Assembly: GCA_021816865.1 (NCBI GenBank)
Contig: JAKAWX010000005.1
Location: 62,001-126,000, forward strand
Direction of reading: 5' to 3'
DNA: 64,000 nucleotides
Source: Thermoplasmata archaeon
GTDB lineage: Archaea > Thermoplasmatota > Thermoplasmata > Lutacidiplasmatales > UBA184
Below, piece by piece: positions 51,464 through 59,668 of this stretch (positions are counted from its first letter, which is position 1; each line of letters starts with the position of its first letter). The notes under the pieces are model-generated. The model did not search any database. It saw nothing but the letters and a program-made list of their open reading frames with translations, and was not told the origin of the DNA. The position numbers and the translations under genes were made by a program.

Positions 51464-52768
51464 ATGTTGAGCGCAAGCGAGATCCGCAAGGTCGTCGAGG
51501 AACGGACGCAACGCCAGAAGGGGACCGGCAAGAAGGTCGTGGACGTCCGGGAGGAGATGGAACACCTCGAGGCGAAGGGCGAGATCATCATCCACCGTAT
51601 CCGGCCGGAGAACCGCCCCGTCTCGGCGTCGACGCTCTTCGGCTGGACGAAGCGTATCCCGACCGACCGGCTCTGGCACCACAAGTCGTGCGGCCAGTGC
51701 GGCAACATTCCGGGGTACCCGGCCTCGCTCCTCTGGCTGATGAACGAGACGGGGCGCTCCTACCTCAACGAGCCCCACCAGACGTCGTGCACGGCCTGGA
51801 ACTACCACGGGACCGCGACGTCCAACCCGGTCGCGCTCGCGGCGGTGGCCGCGCGCAACTTCCATCGGGCGTACGAGACCGACCACTTCCCGCTGATCCA
51901 CTGCGGTACGAGCTACGGCGACTACAAGGAAATGCGCAAACTCCTGGTCGAGAACGCCACCGTGCGCACCAAGGTGCGCGACGTCCTCCGCGGGATGGGC
52001 CGGGAGCTCGTCCTCCCCGAAGAGATCGTGCACTACTCGGAGTGGGTCCATGCCATGACGCCCGAACTGCTCGCGCGCCAGAAGCACTCGGTCCGGGGGA
52101 TCGTCGCGACGGTGCACGAGCCGTGCCACTACTACAAGATGGTCCCCGAGGATGCCGTCTACGACGAGAACGTGTACGCCGGCCAGCGTCCCGCGGTGCC
52201 GTCGGGGATCCTCATGTCGCTCGGCGCGACGGTCGCCGACTACTCGACCTGGTACGACTGTTGCGGCTTCGGCTTCCGGCACATCCTGAGCGAGCGCGAA
52301 TTCAGCCGTTCGTTCGCGAACCTGCGCAAGATCCGGCCGATGGTGGACGAGGCGCACTCCGACGTCGCGATCACGAGCGACACCGGGTGCGTGACGACGC
52401 TCGACAAGAGCCAGTGGATCGGCAAGGCGCACGGGCAGCCGTACATGCTGCCGGTCCTCGCGGACGTACAGTTCGCCGCGCTCGCGCTCGGAGCGCATCC
52501 GTACAAGATCGCCCAGGTGCACTGGCACGCCGCATCGGCGGAAGCACTGATGACGAAGATGGGGATCGATTGGTCGACGGCGAAAGCCGAGTTCCGGGAG
52601 TATCTCAAGGCGCTCAAGAACGGCCAGGCGCCCGAGCTCCTCCACCCGGCCCACCCCGAGATCGAGACCTACTTCGCCGTCAACAAGGGCCAGGTCCTCC
52701 CCGAGGAGGCCCCTGCGACCGCCCCTGCCGAGATCGTCGCGAACGGTGGGGGGGGTCACCCTCGGTGA
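51464..52768 (+). CDS. shdrB1: sHdrB1, CCG-domain subunit
   Basis: 434 residues. Cysteines of the two CCG-type domains appear as 'HHKSCGQCGNIPG' (76, 79), 'HQTSCTAWNYHG' (109), 'PLIHCGTSYGDY' (147), then 'HEPCHYYKM' (221), 'DCCGFGFRH' (266, 267) and 'SDTGCVTT' (309). In HdrB-like proteins such cysteines hold noncubane or [4Fe-4S] clusters at the sulfur active site. The sHdrB1 branch has divergent cysteine spacing relative to methanogen HdrB, which is what is seen here. It starts 10 bases after sHdrC1 and overlaps sHdrA by GTGA. Confidence 0.93.
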   Translation: MLSASEIRKVVEERTQRQKGTGKKVVDVREEMEHLEAKGEIIIHRIRPENRPVSASTLFGWTKRIPTDRLWHHKSCGQCGNIPGYPASLLWLMNETGRSYLNEPHQTSCTAWNYHGTATSNPVALAAVAARNFHRAYETDHFPLIHCGTSYGDYKEMRKLLVENATVRTKVRDVLRGMGRELVLPEEIVHYSEWVHAMTPELLARQKHSVRGIVATVHEPCHYYKMVPEDAVYDENVYAGQRPAVPSGILMSLGATVADYSTWYDCCGFGFRHILSEREFSRSFANLRKIRPMVDEAHSDVAITSDTGCVTTLDKSQWIGKAHGQPYMLPVLADVQFAALALGAHPYKIAQVHWHAASAEALMTKMGIDWSTAKAEFREYLKALKNGQAPELLHPAHPEIETYFAVNKGQVLPEEAPATAPAEIVANGGGGHPR

Positions 52769-53802
52769 ATCCGATCCTGGTGCTGGGGGGCGGCCCGGCG
52801 GGATTGAGCGCCGCCGCGGAGCTTGCGGCGCTCGGCGCGGAAGCCCTCCTCGTCGAGCGAGAGGCGTACCTCGGCGGGAACCCGAAACGCTGGCACTATT
52901 CCCTGCTCGCCCCGGACCTGCGGCCGGCGGAGGAGATCCTTGGGCCGCTCCTCGGGAGGGTCGAAGGGAGCCCAAAGGTCGAGCGGCGCCTCTCCACGAC
53001 CCTCACGAAGTCCGAGCGGCTCGAGAAGGGGTTTCGGGTCACCCTCAAGACCGCCGACACGGTCGAGACCCGGGAGGTCTCCGCCGTCGTCCTCGCGACG
53101 GGGTTCGACCACTTCGACTCGCGCCGCAAGTTCGAGTACGGCTACGGCCGCTACCCGGACGTCATCGACTTCAAGGAGCTCGAGGGGATGATCCACGACG
53201 ACAAGGTCGTGCGGCCGTCCGACGGCCGCGCCCCGAAGCGGATCGCCTGGATCCTGTGCGTGGGTTCCCGGGACATCCAGGTCGGCAATCCCTGGTGTTG
53301 TCGACTCGGCTGTGTCGTGAGCATCAAGCAGGCGGTCGAGATCCGCCAGAAGCATCCCGAGATCGATGCATGGGTCTACTACATGGACATCCGGACCTAC
53401 GGCCTCTGGGAGGACCTCTACTGGAAGTCGATGCAGGAGTACGGCGTCAAGTTCATCCGGGGCCGCATCGGCCAGGTGACCCTCGCGGAGGGGGGCGCCC
53501 AACTCCTCGCGACCGGGGAGGACACGATCCTGAGCCGACCGACCGAGGTGCCGTTCGACATGATCGTGCTCGCGAGCGGCATGGAGCCCGGGACGGGAAC
53601 GAAGGAGGCGGCCGGCCTTTTCGGCCTTCCGGTCGGACCGGAAGGTTTCCTGACCCCTCGCCTCTCGGACATGAACCCGGTCGACTCGGGCTCGCCCGGC
53701 GTCTACTTCGCCGGAGCGGCGACCGGGCCGAAGGCGATCCCGGACGCCGTCACCGAAGGAATGGGCGCTGCCCTGAGAGCGTTCCAGTATGCTCGGGAGT
53801 GA
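52765..53802 (+). CDS. shdrA: sHdrA, FAD-containing subunit
   Basis: 345 residues from GTG 52765, which overlaps the sHdrB1 stop. The FAD-binding 'ILVLGGGPAGLSAAAELAAL' is at the N-terminus, 'SAVVLATGFDHFD' is the typical second nucleotide-site strand, and 'GSPGVYFAGAATGPKAIPDA' closes the flavin site. 'CVGSRDIQVGNPWCCRLGC' (Cys 165, 178, 179, 183) probably holds an iron-sulfur cluster. The short length is that of sHdrA, without the extra ferredoxin domains of methanogen HdrA. It probably forms the core of the complex that oxidises protein-bound sulfane sulfur to sulfite. Confidence 0.94.
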   Translation: MNPILVLGGGPAGLSAAAELAALGAEALLVEREAYLGGNPKRWHYSLLAPDLRPAEEILGPLLGRVEGSPKVERRLSTTLTKSERLEKGFRVTLKTADTVETREVSAVVLATGFDHFDSRRKFEYGYGRYPDVIDFKELEGMIHDDKVVRPSDGRAPKRIAWILCVGSRDIQVGNPWCCRLGCVVSIKQAVEIRQKHPEIDAWVYYMDIRTYGLWEDLYWKSMQEYGVKFIRGRIGQVTLAEGGAQLLATGEDTILSRPTEVPFDMIVLASGMEPGTGTKEAAGLFGLPVGPEGFLTPRLSDMNPVDSGSPGVYFAGAATGPKAIPDAVTEGMGAALRAFQYARE

Positions 53803-54526
53803 ACCCGTGCGCGCCGGCGCAGGGCTGGGCGCGGACGCCAACCGGGTGGTCCAGGAGTTTCGCGAACGCGTGCTTCCCTGCGGGGTCGACGCGGTCAACC
53901 GGCTCGAAAGGGCCGTGGAGGCGAAGCTCGCCGAGGCGCGCGCGCTCGCCGAGGCTCCTCCCGAGCGGTTCGCCGCCGGATTCCGCGCCGTCGTCGAGGG
54001 CGTCGTATCGGCCCGCCCGCATCGCGCCGAGATCGTCGCCCGGAGCTCCCCCGAGGAGGTCCGGGACGTCCTGGAGGGGGCCCGCGTCGCCCGACTCGGT
54101 CCCGGCGACCTCCTCGGGGTCGCGGACCGTTTGGCCGGGGCACCGAGGGACGTACGCGTGGACGTCGCGAGCGAACTGCTCCACGCGGGAGCCCCGGACC
54201 GGCTCGGACTGCTCGCCCGCTGGGTCTGGAACCCCGAACGACGCACCGGGATCCTCGCCGTCTACGGCGGTCCTCCGCCCGAGACCTACCCCGGCGTGCA
54301 GGCCCGGCTCGGCGAGCTCCGGCTCGAGCTCGGGGCCGCCGGGTTCCCTTCCTCCACGTTCGCGGCGGTCGACGTCCTGCTGGCGCTCAGCTACTCCGCT
54401 CGGATGAACGCGGCCGTCGACCGCAGCTTCCAGGGCGGCGGGATCGAGCGCCTCCTCCCGGGCTCGTTCCCCCTCGCGGCCATGGTCCTCGGCGTCCGGA
54501 GGCGCCTGTTGCATGCCGATCGTTGA
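53789..54526 (+). CDS. Hyp protein of the sHdr operon
   Basis: 245 residues, overlapping the end of sHdrA by 14 bases and the start of sHdrC2 by 14 bases. It is mostly helical and Ala/Arg-rich, with 'RFAAGFRAVVEGVVSARPHR' and 'VRVDVASELLHAGAPDRLGL'. In known sHdr operons a protein of unknown function occupies exactly this place between HdrA and HdrC2. I see no cofactor motif. Its tight overlaps suggest fixed stoichiometry with the complex. Confidence 0.8.
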   Translation: MLGSEPVRAGAGLGADANRVVQEFRERVLPCGVDAVNRLERAVEAKLAEARALAEAPPERFAAGFRAVVEGVVSARPHRAEIVARSSPEEVRDVLEGARVARLGPGDLLGVADRLAGAPRDVRVDVASELLHAGAPDRLGLLARWVWNPERRTGILAVYGGPPPETYPGVQARLGELRLELGAAGFPSSTFAAVDVLLALSYSARMNAAVDRSFQGGGIERLLPGSFPLAAMVLGVRRRLLHADR

Positions 54527-55244
54527 GAAGTCGCTGGTCGAGGTCGACCGCACGGAGAAGCTCGAGATCGACGGGATCGACGTCTCGGGCGAGTGGAACA
54601 CGTTCCTTCGCTCGCGGGTCCAGGCCCACCTCGACGTTCGGGTCTCCGACTGGGTGAAGGGTCAGCCCCAGGGCGAAACGATCTCGCGGTGCTGGCAGTG
54701 CGGTACCTGCACCGCCGGCTGCTGCATGCACACCGACTACGGCTTGACCGAGTTCAACCCCCGCTACTTCATCTACCTCGCGCAGGTCGGCTACGAGGAG
54801 GAGCTACGCAAGTACGCGACCACCGTCTGGCGGTGCGTCTCGTGCAACAAGTGCGTCGAGCGCTGCCCCAAGGGCGTGAAGGTCGAAGAGGTCATTCATA
54901 CGATCGGAAGCTACCTCGAGCTGACCGGCGCCGCGCCCGAGAGCCCCGCGGACCGGTTCGACCGTGCCTACGCTTCGAACCTGCTCGAGCGCGGGATCCT
55001 CGACGAGGCCGCGCTCTTCCGGACCTACGAGCGCCTCGAGGGCCGAAAGACCCCCGCGCGAGACCTCATGCGCATGGGCCTCGCGCTCTTGCGCAGCGGT
55101 CGGCTCCACACCGGTCCGTTCGCCCACCGCACCCGGGGATGGAAGAAGATGGGTCGGGTGCTGCGCGAGAACCTCGAGGCGGACGAGCGGCGGAGGCGGG
55201 CGCTCGCGGTCCGAGCGGCGCCACCGAACGGGGGTCGACCGTGA
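54513..55244 (+). CDS. shdrC2: sHdrC2, iron-sulfur subunit
   Basis: 243 residues. Two [4Fe-4S] motifs are clear: 'CWQCGTCTAGCCM' (Cys 60, 63, 66, 70) and 'CVSCNKCVERCPKG' (108, 111, 114, 118). The region around them ('EFNPRYFIYLAQVGYEEELR') matches the HdrC helical frame, with 'GSYLELTGAAPESP' after. It is the second of two HdrC-like subunits in the operon. Its stop overlaps the GTG of sHdrB2. Confidence 0.94.
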   Translation: MPIVEKSLVEVDRTEKLEIDGIDVSGEWNTFLRSRVQAHLDVRVSDWVKGQPQGETISRCWQCGTCTAGCCMHTDYGLTEFNPRYFIYLAQVGYEEELRKYATTVWRCVSCNKCVERCPKGVKVEEVIHTIGSYLELTGAAPESPADRFDRAYASNLLERGILDEAALFRTYERLEGRKTPARDLMRMGLALLRSGRLHTGPFAHRTRGWKKMGRVLRENLEADERRRRALAVRAAPPNGGRP

Positions 55245-56176
55245 GCGCCAGCGCCCCCCGGGGCCCCCCCGACGCGTCGCCCGCGTACTACCCGGGCTGC
55301 TCGCTCGACGGCCTCGGCAAGGCCTACGAGGTCACCGCCCAGCTGGTGATCGAGCGCCTCGGCCTCTCGCTCGACCGCATCGTGGACTACAACTGCTGCG
55401 GCGCGACCGAAGTGAAGAACCTGAGCCAGGACGTCTCGATCGCGCTGCCGGCGCGCAATCTCGCGCTCGCCCGCTCGATGGGGCGCCAGCAGGTCGTCGC
55501 CGCGTGCAACGGGTGCGTCTACTCGCTCGCCCGCGCGAACGACGCGGTCGCGGACCCGGCCACCCGGGGACGCATCAACGCCACGCTCGAGAAGGGCGGC
55601 GCCCCCGCGTACGACGGCGCGGCCTCGGTGCAGCACGTGCTCGAGTACATCTACGCCCGTGCGGGGCTCGAGCGCGTGCGCGCGGCCGTGACCCGACCGC
55701 TCGCCGGCCTCACGGTCGCCCCGTACTACGGGTGCCTCTACACCCGGCCGAAGCGCTACACCGGCGCCGGGAAGACCCCGGGCACCGACGACCCGGAACA
55801 CCCGCATTTCCTCGACGAGCTCCTCGAGGCGTGCGGCGCGAAGGTCCTCACGGACTACTCGGCGAAAACGATCTGCTGCGGCGGGGGCCACGCGCTCAGC
55901 GACCTCGACGTCTCGGTCGCGTTCGGCGCGTCGATCCTCAACGAGGCGAAACGGGCCGGGGCCGACCTGGTCGCGACGATCTGCCCGCTCGGCCAGATCA
56001 ACATCGAGAACCATCTCGACCGCATCCGGGCGAGCTACGGCGACGAGGTGGTCCGGCCCATCGCGTACTTCACCCAGCTGATGAGCCTCGCGTTCGGCGC
56101 GAGCGTTCGGGAGGCTCGGCTCCACGACAACTTCTCGCGGCCCGACCTCTTCTTCCGCGCCCGAGGGTTCCCCTGA
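55241..56176 (+). CDS. shdrB2: sHdrB2, CCG-domain subunit
   Basis: 311 residues from GTG, with the normal two CCG domains: 'YYPGCSLDG' (20), 'DYNCCGATEVKNL' (52, 53), 'ACNGCVYSL' (89, 92); and 'PYYGCLYTRPKRY' (165), 'EACGAKVL' (198), 'TICCGGGHALSDL' (212, 213) and 'TICPLGQINIENH' (248). These supply the cluster that binds substrate sulfur in HdrB-type proteins. Spacing is closer to that of methanogen HdrB than sHdrB1 is. It completes the C1-B1-A-hyp-C2-B2 set and is followed 17 bases later by lbpA. Confidence 0.94.
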   Translation: MSASAPRGPPDASPAYYPGCSLDGLGKAYEVTAQLVIERLGLSLDRIVDYNCCGATEVKNLSQDVSIALPARNLALARSMGRQQVVAACNGCVYSLARANDAVADPATRGRINATLEKGGAPAYDGAASVQHVLEYIYARAGLERVRAAVTRPLAGLTVAPYYGCLYTRPKRYTGAGKTPGTDDPEHPHFLDELLEACGAKVLTDYSAKTICCGGGHALSDLDVSVAFGASILNEAKRAGADLVATICPLGQINIENHLDRIRASYGDEVVRPIAYFTQLMSLAFGASVREARLHDNFSRPDLFFRARGFP

Positions 56177-56193
56177 TCCGGCGGAGGACGAAC

Positions 56194-56643
56194 GTGACGA
56201 TCTTGAACGGATGCGAATTCCCGGACGACCGCGCCTACTTCATCGAACGCACCCAGATGACCTGGGTGAAGACCGACGGCGACCTACTGACGGTCGGGCT
56301 CACCGACCCGGCGCAGACCCGGGCCGGAAAGATCCTCCACGTCCGCGTCAAGGCGGCCGGGACCGCCCGGGAGCGAGGAAAGCCGATCGCGACGGTCGAG
56401 AGCGGCAAGTGGGCGGGCCCGGTGATGGCCCCCGTCTCGGGAACGGTCGTGGAGGCAAACGTCGAGGTCGAGAAGGACCCCGGCCTCCTCAACACGGACC
56501 CGTACGGGCGGGGATGGATCGTCCGGATGACGGCCGCGTCGCCCGCCGAGGTATCGGCGCTCCTCACGGGCGCCACCGCCCTCGCCCGGTTCAGGGAGAT
56601 CCTCGAGAAGGACAACATCCGATGCGTCCGCTGCCAGGCCTAG
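56194..56643 (+). CDS. lbpA: LbpA, lipoate-binding protein (GcvH-like)
   Basis: 149 residues from GTG 56194, preceded by 'ggagg' at a good ribosome-site distance. The GcvH-like fold is shown by 'LLTVGLTDPAQTRAGKILHV' and the lipoylation site 'ATVESGKWAGPVMAPVSG' with Lys 72. The following 'EVEKDPGLLNTDPYGRGWIV' is the standard C-terminal block. In sHdr systems LbpA carries lipoamide as the essential partner of the complex, instead of acting in glycine cleavage; no other gcv gene is present. The C-terminal 'NIRCVRCQA' adds a CxxC pair not seen in ordinary GcvH. Confidence 0.93.
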   Translation: MTILNGCEFPDDRAYFIERTQMTWVKTDGDLLTVGLTDPAQTRAGKILHVRVKAAGTARERGKPIATVESGKWAGPVMAPVSGTVVEANVEVEKDPGLLNTDPYGRGWIVRMTAASPAEVSALLTGATALARFREILEKDNIRCVRCQA

Positions 56644-56653
56644 AGGGAGAACG

Positions 56654-57058
56654 ATGAACGAGACCCAGACCGCGAGCGCCCCGAGCGACCCTGCCGGCAA
56701 GAAGATCCTCATGATCATGACGAGCGGGCCCGAGGACCCGGACAAGACCTACGCCCCGTTCTACACGGCCGCCTTGATGGCGGCGATGGAGATCGACACG
56801 ACGATGTACTTCCTCATGCACGCCCCCGAACTGTTGCGCAAAGGCGCCGCCGAGAAGGTGCCGCTCAAGAAGGGCGGGAACCTGAAGATGTTCGTCGACA
56901 TGGCGCTCGAGAACGGCGTCAAGCTCATGGCCTGCGCGGAAAGCTGCCGGGACCTCTGCGAGATCCCCCCGGACGAGCTCATCGACGGCGTGAAGCTGGT
57001 CGGGTCGGCGACGCTCGCCGACCTCGCCCTCGACGCGGACTCGGTGGTCTCGTTCTAG
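56654..57058 (+). CDS. DsrE-like sulfurtransferase protein with C-x3-C-x3-C motif
   Basis: 134 residues with a DsrE-type alpha/beta fold: 'KKILMIMTSGPEDPDKTY', 'TTMYFLMHAPELL' and 'MFVDMALENGVKLMACAESC'. The expected sulfur-binding Cys lies in 'LMACAESCRDLCEIP', where three cysteines (94, 98, 102) are spaced by three residues. That differs from the single 'CxxSM' of DsrE3. The location between lbpA and the lipoate ligase suggests sulfur handling directly at LbpA. The precise role is not known. Confidence 0.75.
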   Translation: MNETQTASAPSDPAGKKILMIMTSGPEDPDKTYAPFYTAALMAAMEIDTTMYFLMHAPELLRKGAAEKVPLKKGGNLKMFVDMALENGVKLMACAESCRDLCEIPPDELIDGVKLVGSATLADLALDADSVVSF

Positions 57059-57078
57059 GCCCGCGGGCGGTTGGCGCC

Positions 57079-58203
57079 GTGGACGCACCGTGGCGCTGGA
57101 TCGACCTCGGCGGGGTCGACGGCGCCACGATGGTGAACGTCTTCGTCGCCGTCGCCCGGACCGTCGGCTCCGCCCGCTCGCCTCCGACCGTGCTCGTCCT
57201 CCACCCCGACCGGCCGTTCGCGAACGTCGGCTACCATCAGGAGGCCGAGAGGGAGGTCGACATCGCGTACTGCCGGGACGCGGGGATCCCGGTCGTGCGG
57301 AGGGTCGTCGGTGGGGGGGCGATCCTCGACGGCCCGTGGGAGCACGACTACATGGCCGTGGTCCCCTCCGGAGCGCCGGGGACCGAGGAGGGCGTCCCCG
57401 CGTTCTACGCGCGCTACCTCGAGCCGATCCGGGCGACCCTCGCCCGCCTCGGCGTCGCGGCCGTGCGGTCGGGCGTCAACGACCTCGCGGTCCGCGGGCG
57501 CAAGGTGAGCGCGAACGGGGCGATGCAGCTGGACGGCAGCTGGGTCCTGGTCGGGGACGTCCTGCTCGACCTTGACATCCCCGCGATGAGCCGGGCCCTC
57601 CGGGTCCCCGACGAGAAGTTCCGCGGAAAGCTCGCGACCGGCATGGCCGACTGGCTTACCTCGGTGAAGGCGGAGACCGGCCATCGGCCGGACCGAAGCG
57701 AGGTCTCCCGCCTCCTCGAAGAGGAGTTCGCGGCCGCGTTCGGGGTCTCGTTCGTCCGCGCCCCGCTCTCCGAGGAAGAGACGCGCGCCCTCGCCGGGCT
57801 CAAAGCGAGCCGGACGGGCGACGACTGGACGTTCCGGCGGGATCGGGCCCACCCGGGCTTCGCGCGCGCGCCCGTCGAAGGACGCGCGGTCAAGATCGCG
57901 AACGGCGCGCTCCTCGCCCGTCTTGACCGCAAGGCGGGCAAGCTCGTCCGCGTGACCCTCCTGCACCGTCACGGCCGGATCGAGGAGGTCGAGTTCTCCG
58001 GGGACTTCTTCACCCAGCCGTTCGACGCGGACCTCGCCGAGCTCGAAGCGAGGCTGAAGGGGGCGCCGGTCGACGCGGCCGCGCTGCGCGCGTCGATCGG
58101 GGACTGGGTCGAGGCGCGCGGGGTCCGGCTCCTGGGCGCGACCGCCGACGACCTCGCGGCCGCGGTCGTCGACGCAGCGGCGCTCTCGCCGGCGGCCCCG
58201 TAG
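57079..58203 (+). CDS. Lipoate:protein ligase with fused C-terminal domain, sLpl(AB)-like
   Basis: 374 residues from GTG. The catalytic domain has 'VVRRVVGGGAILDGPWEHDY', a variant of the RRxxGGGxxxHD lipoyl-AMP motif, and 'DLAVRGRKVSANGAMQLDG' with the active Lys. Residues about 260-374 ('AVKIANGALLARLDRKAGKL') form an LplB-like accessory domain. Known sHdr operons contain a dedicated ligase of this fused type that lipoylates LbpA. It ends the plus-strand operon and is convergent with a second ligase gene. I infer LbpA1 as its substrate from position. Confidence 0.85.
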   Translation: MDAPWRWIDLGGVDGATMVNVFVAVARTVGSARSPPTVLVLHPDRPFANVGYHQEAEREVDIAYCRDAGIPVVRRVVGGGAILDGPWEHDYMAVVPSGAPGTEEGVPAFYARYLEPIRATLARLGVAAVRSGVNDLAVRGRKVSANGAMQLDGSWVLVGDVLLDLDIPAMSRALRVPDEKFRGKLATGMADWLTSVKAETGHRPDRSEVSRLLEEEFAAAFGVSFVRAPLSEEETRALAGLKASRTGDDWTFRRDRAHPGFARAPVEGRAVKIANGALLARLDRKAGKLVRVTLLHRHGRIEEVEFSGDFFTQPFDADLAELEARLKGAPVDAAALRASIGDWVEARGVRLLGATADDLAAAVVDAAALSPAAP

Positions 58204-58232
58204 CCGACCCCCCGGCCCGGTCGAAGGGTCGG

Positions 58233-59279
58233 TTACGCGAAGCCGGGGTCGTTCGCCACGGCGCGGGCGATCTCGGCGAACTCGTCCGTGCCTTCGGCGA
58301 GACGACGCGCACCCTCCCGACCGGCGGGGGGCCCTACGGCGTACGCCTCCCGCACGGTCGCGCCGTGGACCACCGCGACACCGAGGCGGTCCGTCCCGGT
58401 CGCCGAGAGGACGAGGAGGCCGTGCGGCCCGGCGATGCGCAGCCGGCGGACCACCGGCCCGGGGGCCTTCGCGGCCGGCGGCAGCTCCCGCCACGACGGG
58501 TCCTCGTGACGGGCCGTCGTCTCGGTCCGGAACCTCGTCTCCTCCGACGGCGTCGGTCGTCCCGGGCGACTACGGAACAACCCCTGGGCGCGGAACGCCT
58601 CCACGAGGTGGTCGCGCCAGGCCGCGTACGCCGGCAGCGACCCGGTCTCCGCTTCCCAGGAGGTGACCCGACGCTCGATCTCCTCTCTCACGATCGGGCG
58701 GATCGCGGGGTGCGGCAGTTTGAGGAGGTCGGACATCGCTCGATGGTCGGCGCGGCCGAGGACCCCGCCGACCAGGATGTGGGCACCGGCCCAGTCGCCG
58801 CCGGCGTTCCCGGAGACCTTGCGATCGCCCACGACGAGGTCGGACGGGGCGCGCAGCTCGGCCGAGAGGCCGAGGAGGCGGGCCGCCGCGACCGGCGCCC
58901 TCAGGAACCGGACGAGGTCGGCCGGCCCGCCCGGACCGCCGTCCTCCTCCCGGTAGGCCAGCTGGTAGAACCACTGGTCCGGGTCGAGCCAGGTGGTCCC
59001 TCCGCCCTCGACCCGGCGGAGGACGGGCACGCGACGCCGCGCGAGGAACCCCTCGTCGATCTCCTCGGAGAACGACTGATGGAAGCCGAGCGAGACGTAC
59101 GGCGCGTTCGGCTGGGCCGTGACGAGGGTGTTCGGGACCTCGCCGGCGGCGACCGATTCGGCGACGCTCTCCACGAACGCCTGGGCCCGCACGGGGTCGC
59201 ACCGCCCGAGGTCGAGGTGCCGCCAGAGCGCCCGGGGCTCCTCCCCGACCGAAGCGGCGATCGCGTCGTGCCCGCTCAC
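58233..59279 (-). CDS. Second lipoate:protein ligase-like protein
   Basis: 348 residues from GTG 59279, which overlaps the stop of the second LbpA-like gene. 'VPVLRRVEGGGTTWLDPDQW' corresponds to the RRxxGGGxVxHD motif with His lost (Leu) and Thr-Thr in place of Ala-Val. 'LVVGDRKVSGNAGGDWAGAH' carries the active Lys, and a C-terminal accessory-like region follows ('VVRRLRIAGPHGLLVLSA'). It differs strongly from the plus-strand ligase and is coupled to LbpA2, so it probably attaches lipoate or another acyl group to that protein. An octanoyl- or lipoyl-transferase activity is the alternative. Confidence 0.8.
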   Translation of the reverse strand: MSGHDAIAASVGEEPRALWRHLDLGRCDPVRAQAFVESVAESVAAGEVPNTLVTAQPNAPYVSLGFHQSFSEEIDEGFLARRRVPVLRRVEGGGTTWLDPDQWFYQLAYREEDGGPGGPADLVRFLRAPVAAARLLGLSAELRAPSDLVVGDRKVSGNAGGDWAGAHILVGGVLGRADHRAMSDLLKLPHPAIRPIVREEIERRVTSWEAETGSLPAYAAWRDHLVEAFRAQGLFRSRPGRPTPSEETRFRTETTARHEDPSWRELPPAAKAPGPVVRRLRIAGPHGLLVLSATGTDRLGVAVVHGATVREAYAVGPPAGREGARRLAEGTDEFAEIARAVANDPGFA

Positions 59280-59659
59280 AGGACCGGCCCCCGGCGCGCC
59301 TCGAGGTCGGCCGGGACGCGCGGGCGCATCCGGTAGAGCCAGCCGGCACCGTAGGGGTCCCGGTTGATCGTCCCCGGGTCCGTCTCGGCCGCCGGGTTCG
59401 TCGCGACGACCGTCCCGTCGACCGGCAAGCCGAGGTGGCCGACCCACTTCTCCGACTCGAGGGAGAGCGCGGGTTCGCCGGCCCGAAAGGACCGGCCGGG
59501 GAGGGGGCCGCGATAGTGGGCGAGCGCCCCCGCCCGCCGCTGCGCGGCGTCCGTGAGCCCGACGACGACCGTCCCGTCCGCCTCGGGCCGGTACCAGAGG
59601 TCGGGCCCGATCGCGCAGACGCCCGCGCCGGGGGGCACGCGCGGCGGGGCCGACGACAT
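59276..59659 (-). CDS. lbpA2: Second lipoate-binding GcvH/LbpA-like protein
   Basis: 127 residues. The lipoylation site is 'LSLESEKWVGHLGLPVDG' with Lys 71 (ESEKW), followed by 'NPAAETDPGTINRDPYGAGW', the normal C-terminal block. Compared with LbpA1 it has lost the first 20 residues and lacks the C-terminal CxxC. The coupled ligase follows with a 4-base overlap. Two distinct carriers, each beside its own ligase, suggest different partners or redox forms in the pathway. Confidence 0.88.
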   Translation of the reverse strand: MSSAPPRVPPGAGVCAIGPDLWYRPEADGTVVVGLTDAAQRRAGALAHYRGPLPGRSFRAGEPALSLESEKWVGHLGLPVDGTVVATNPAAETDPGTINRDPYGAGWLYRMRPRVPADLEARRGPVL

Positions 59660-59668
59660 CCGGGGCGC

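Noticed and set aside
50617-56176. Methanogenic heterodisulfide reductase
   Set aside because: HdrA is short and without ferredoxin domains, subunits are duplicated in the sHdr order, and lbpA, tusA and dsrE genes surround them.
56194-59659. Glycine cleavage H protein interpretation for the lipoate-binding proteins
   Set aside because: No gcvT or gcvP neighbours are present, and both lie inside the sulfur island with Hdr-like genes and dedicated ligases.
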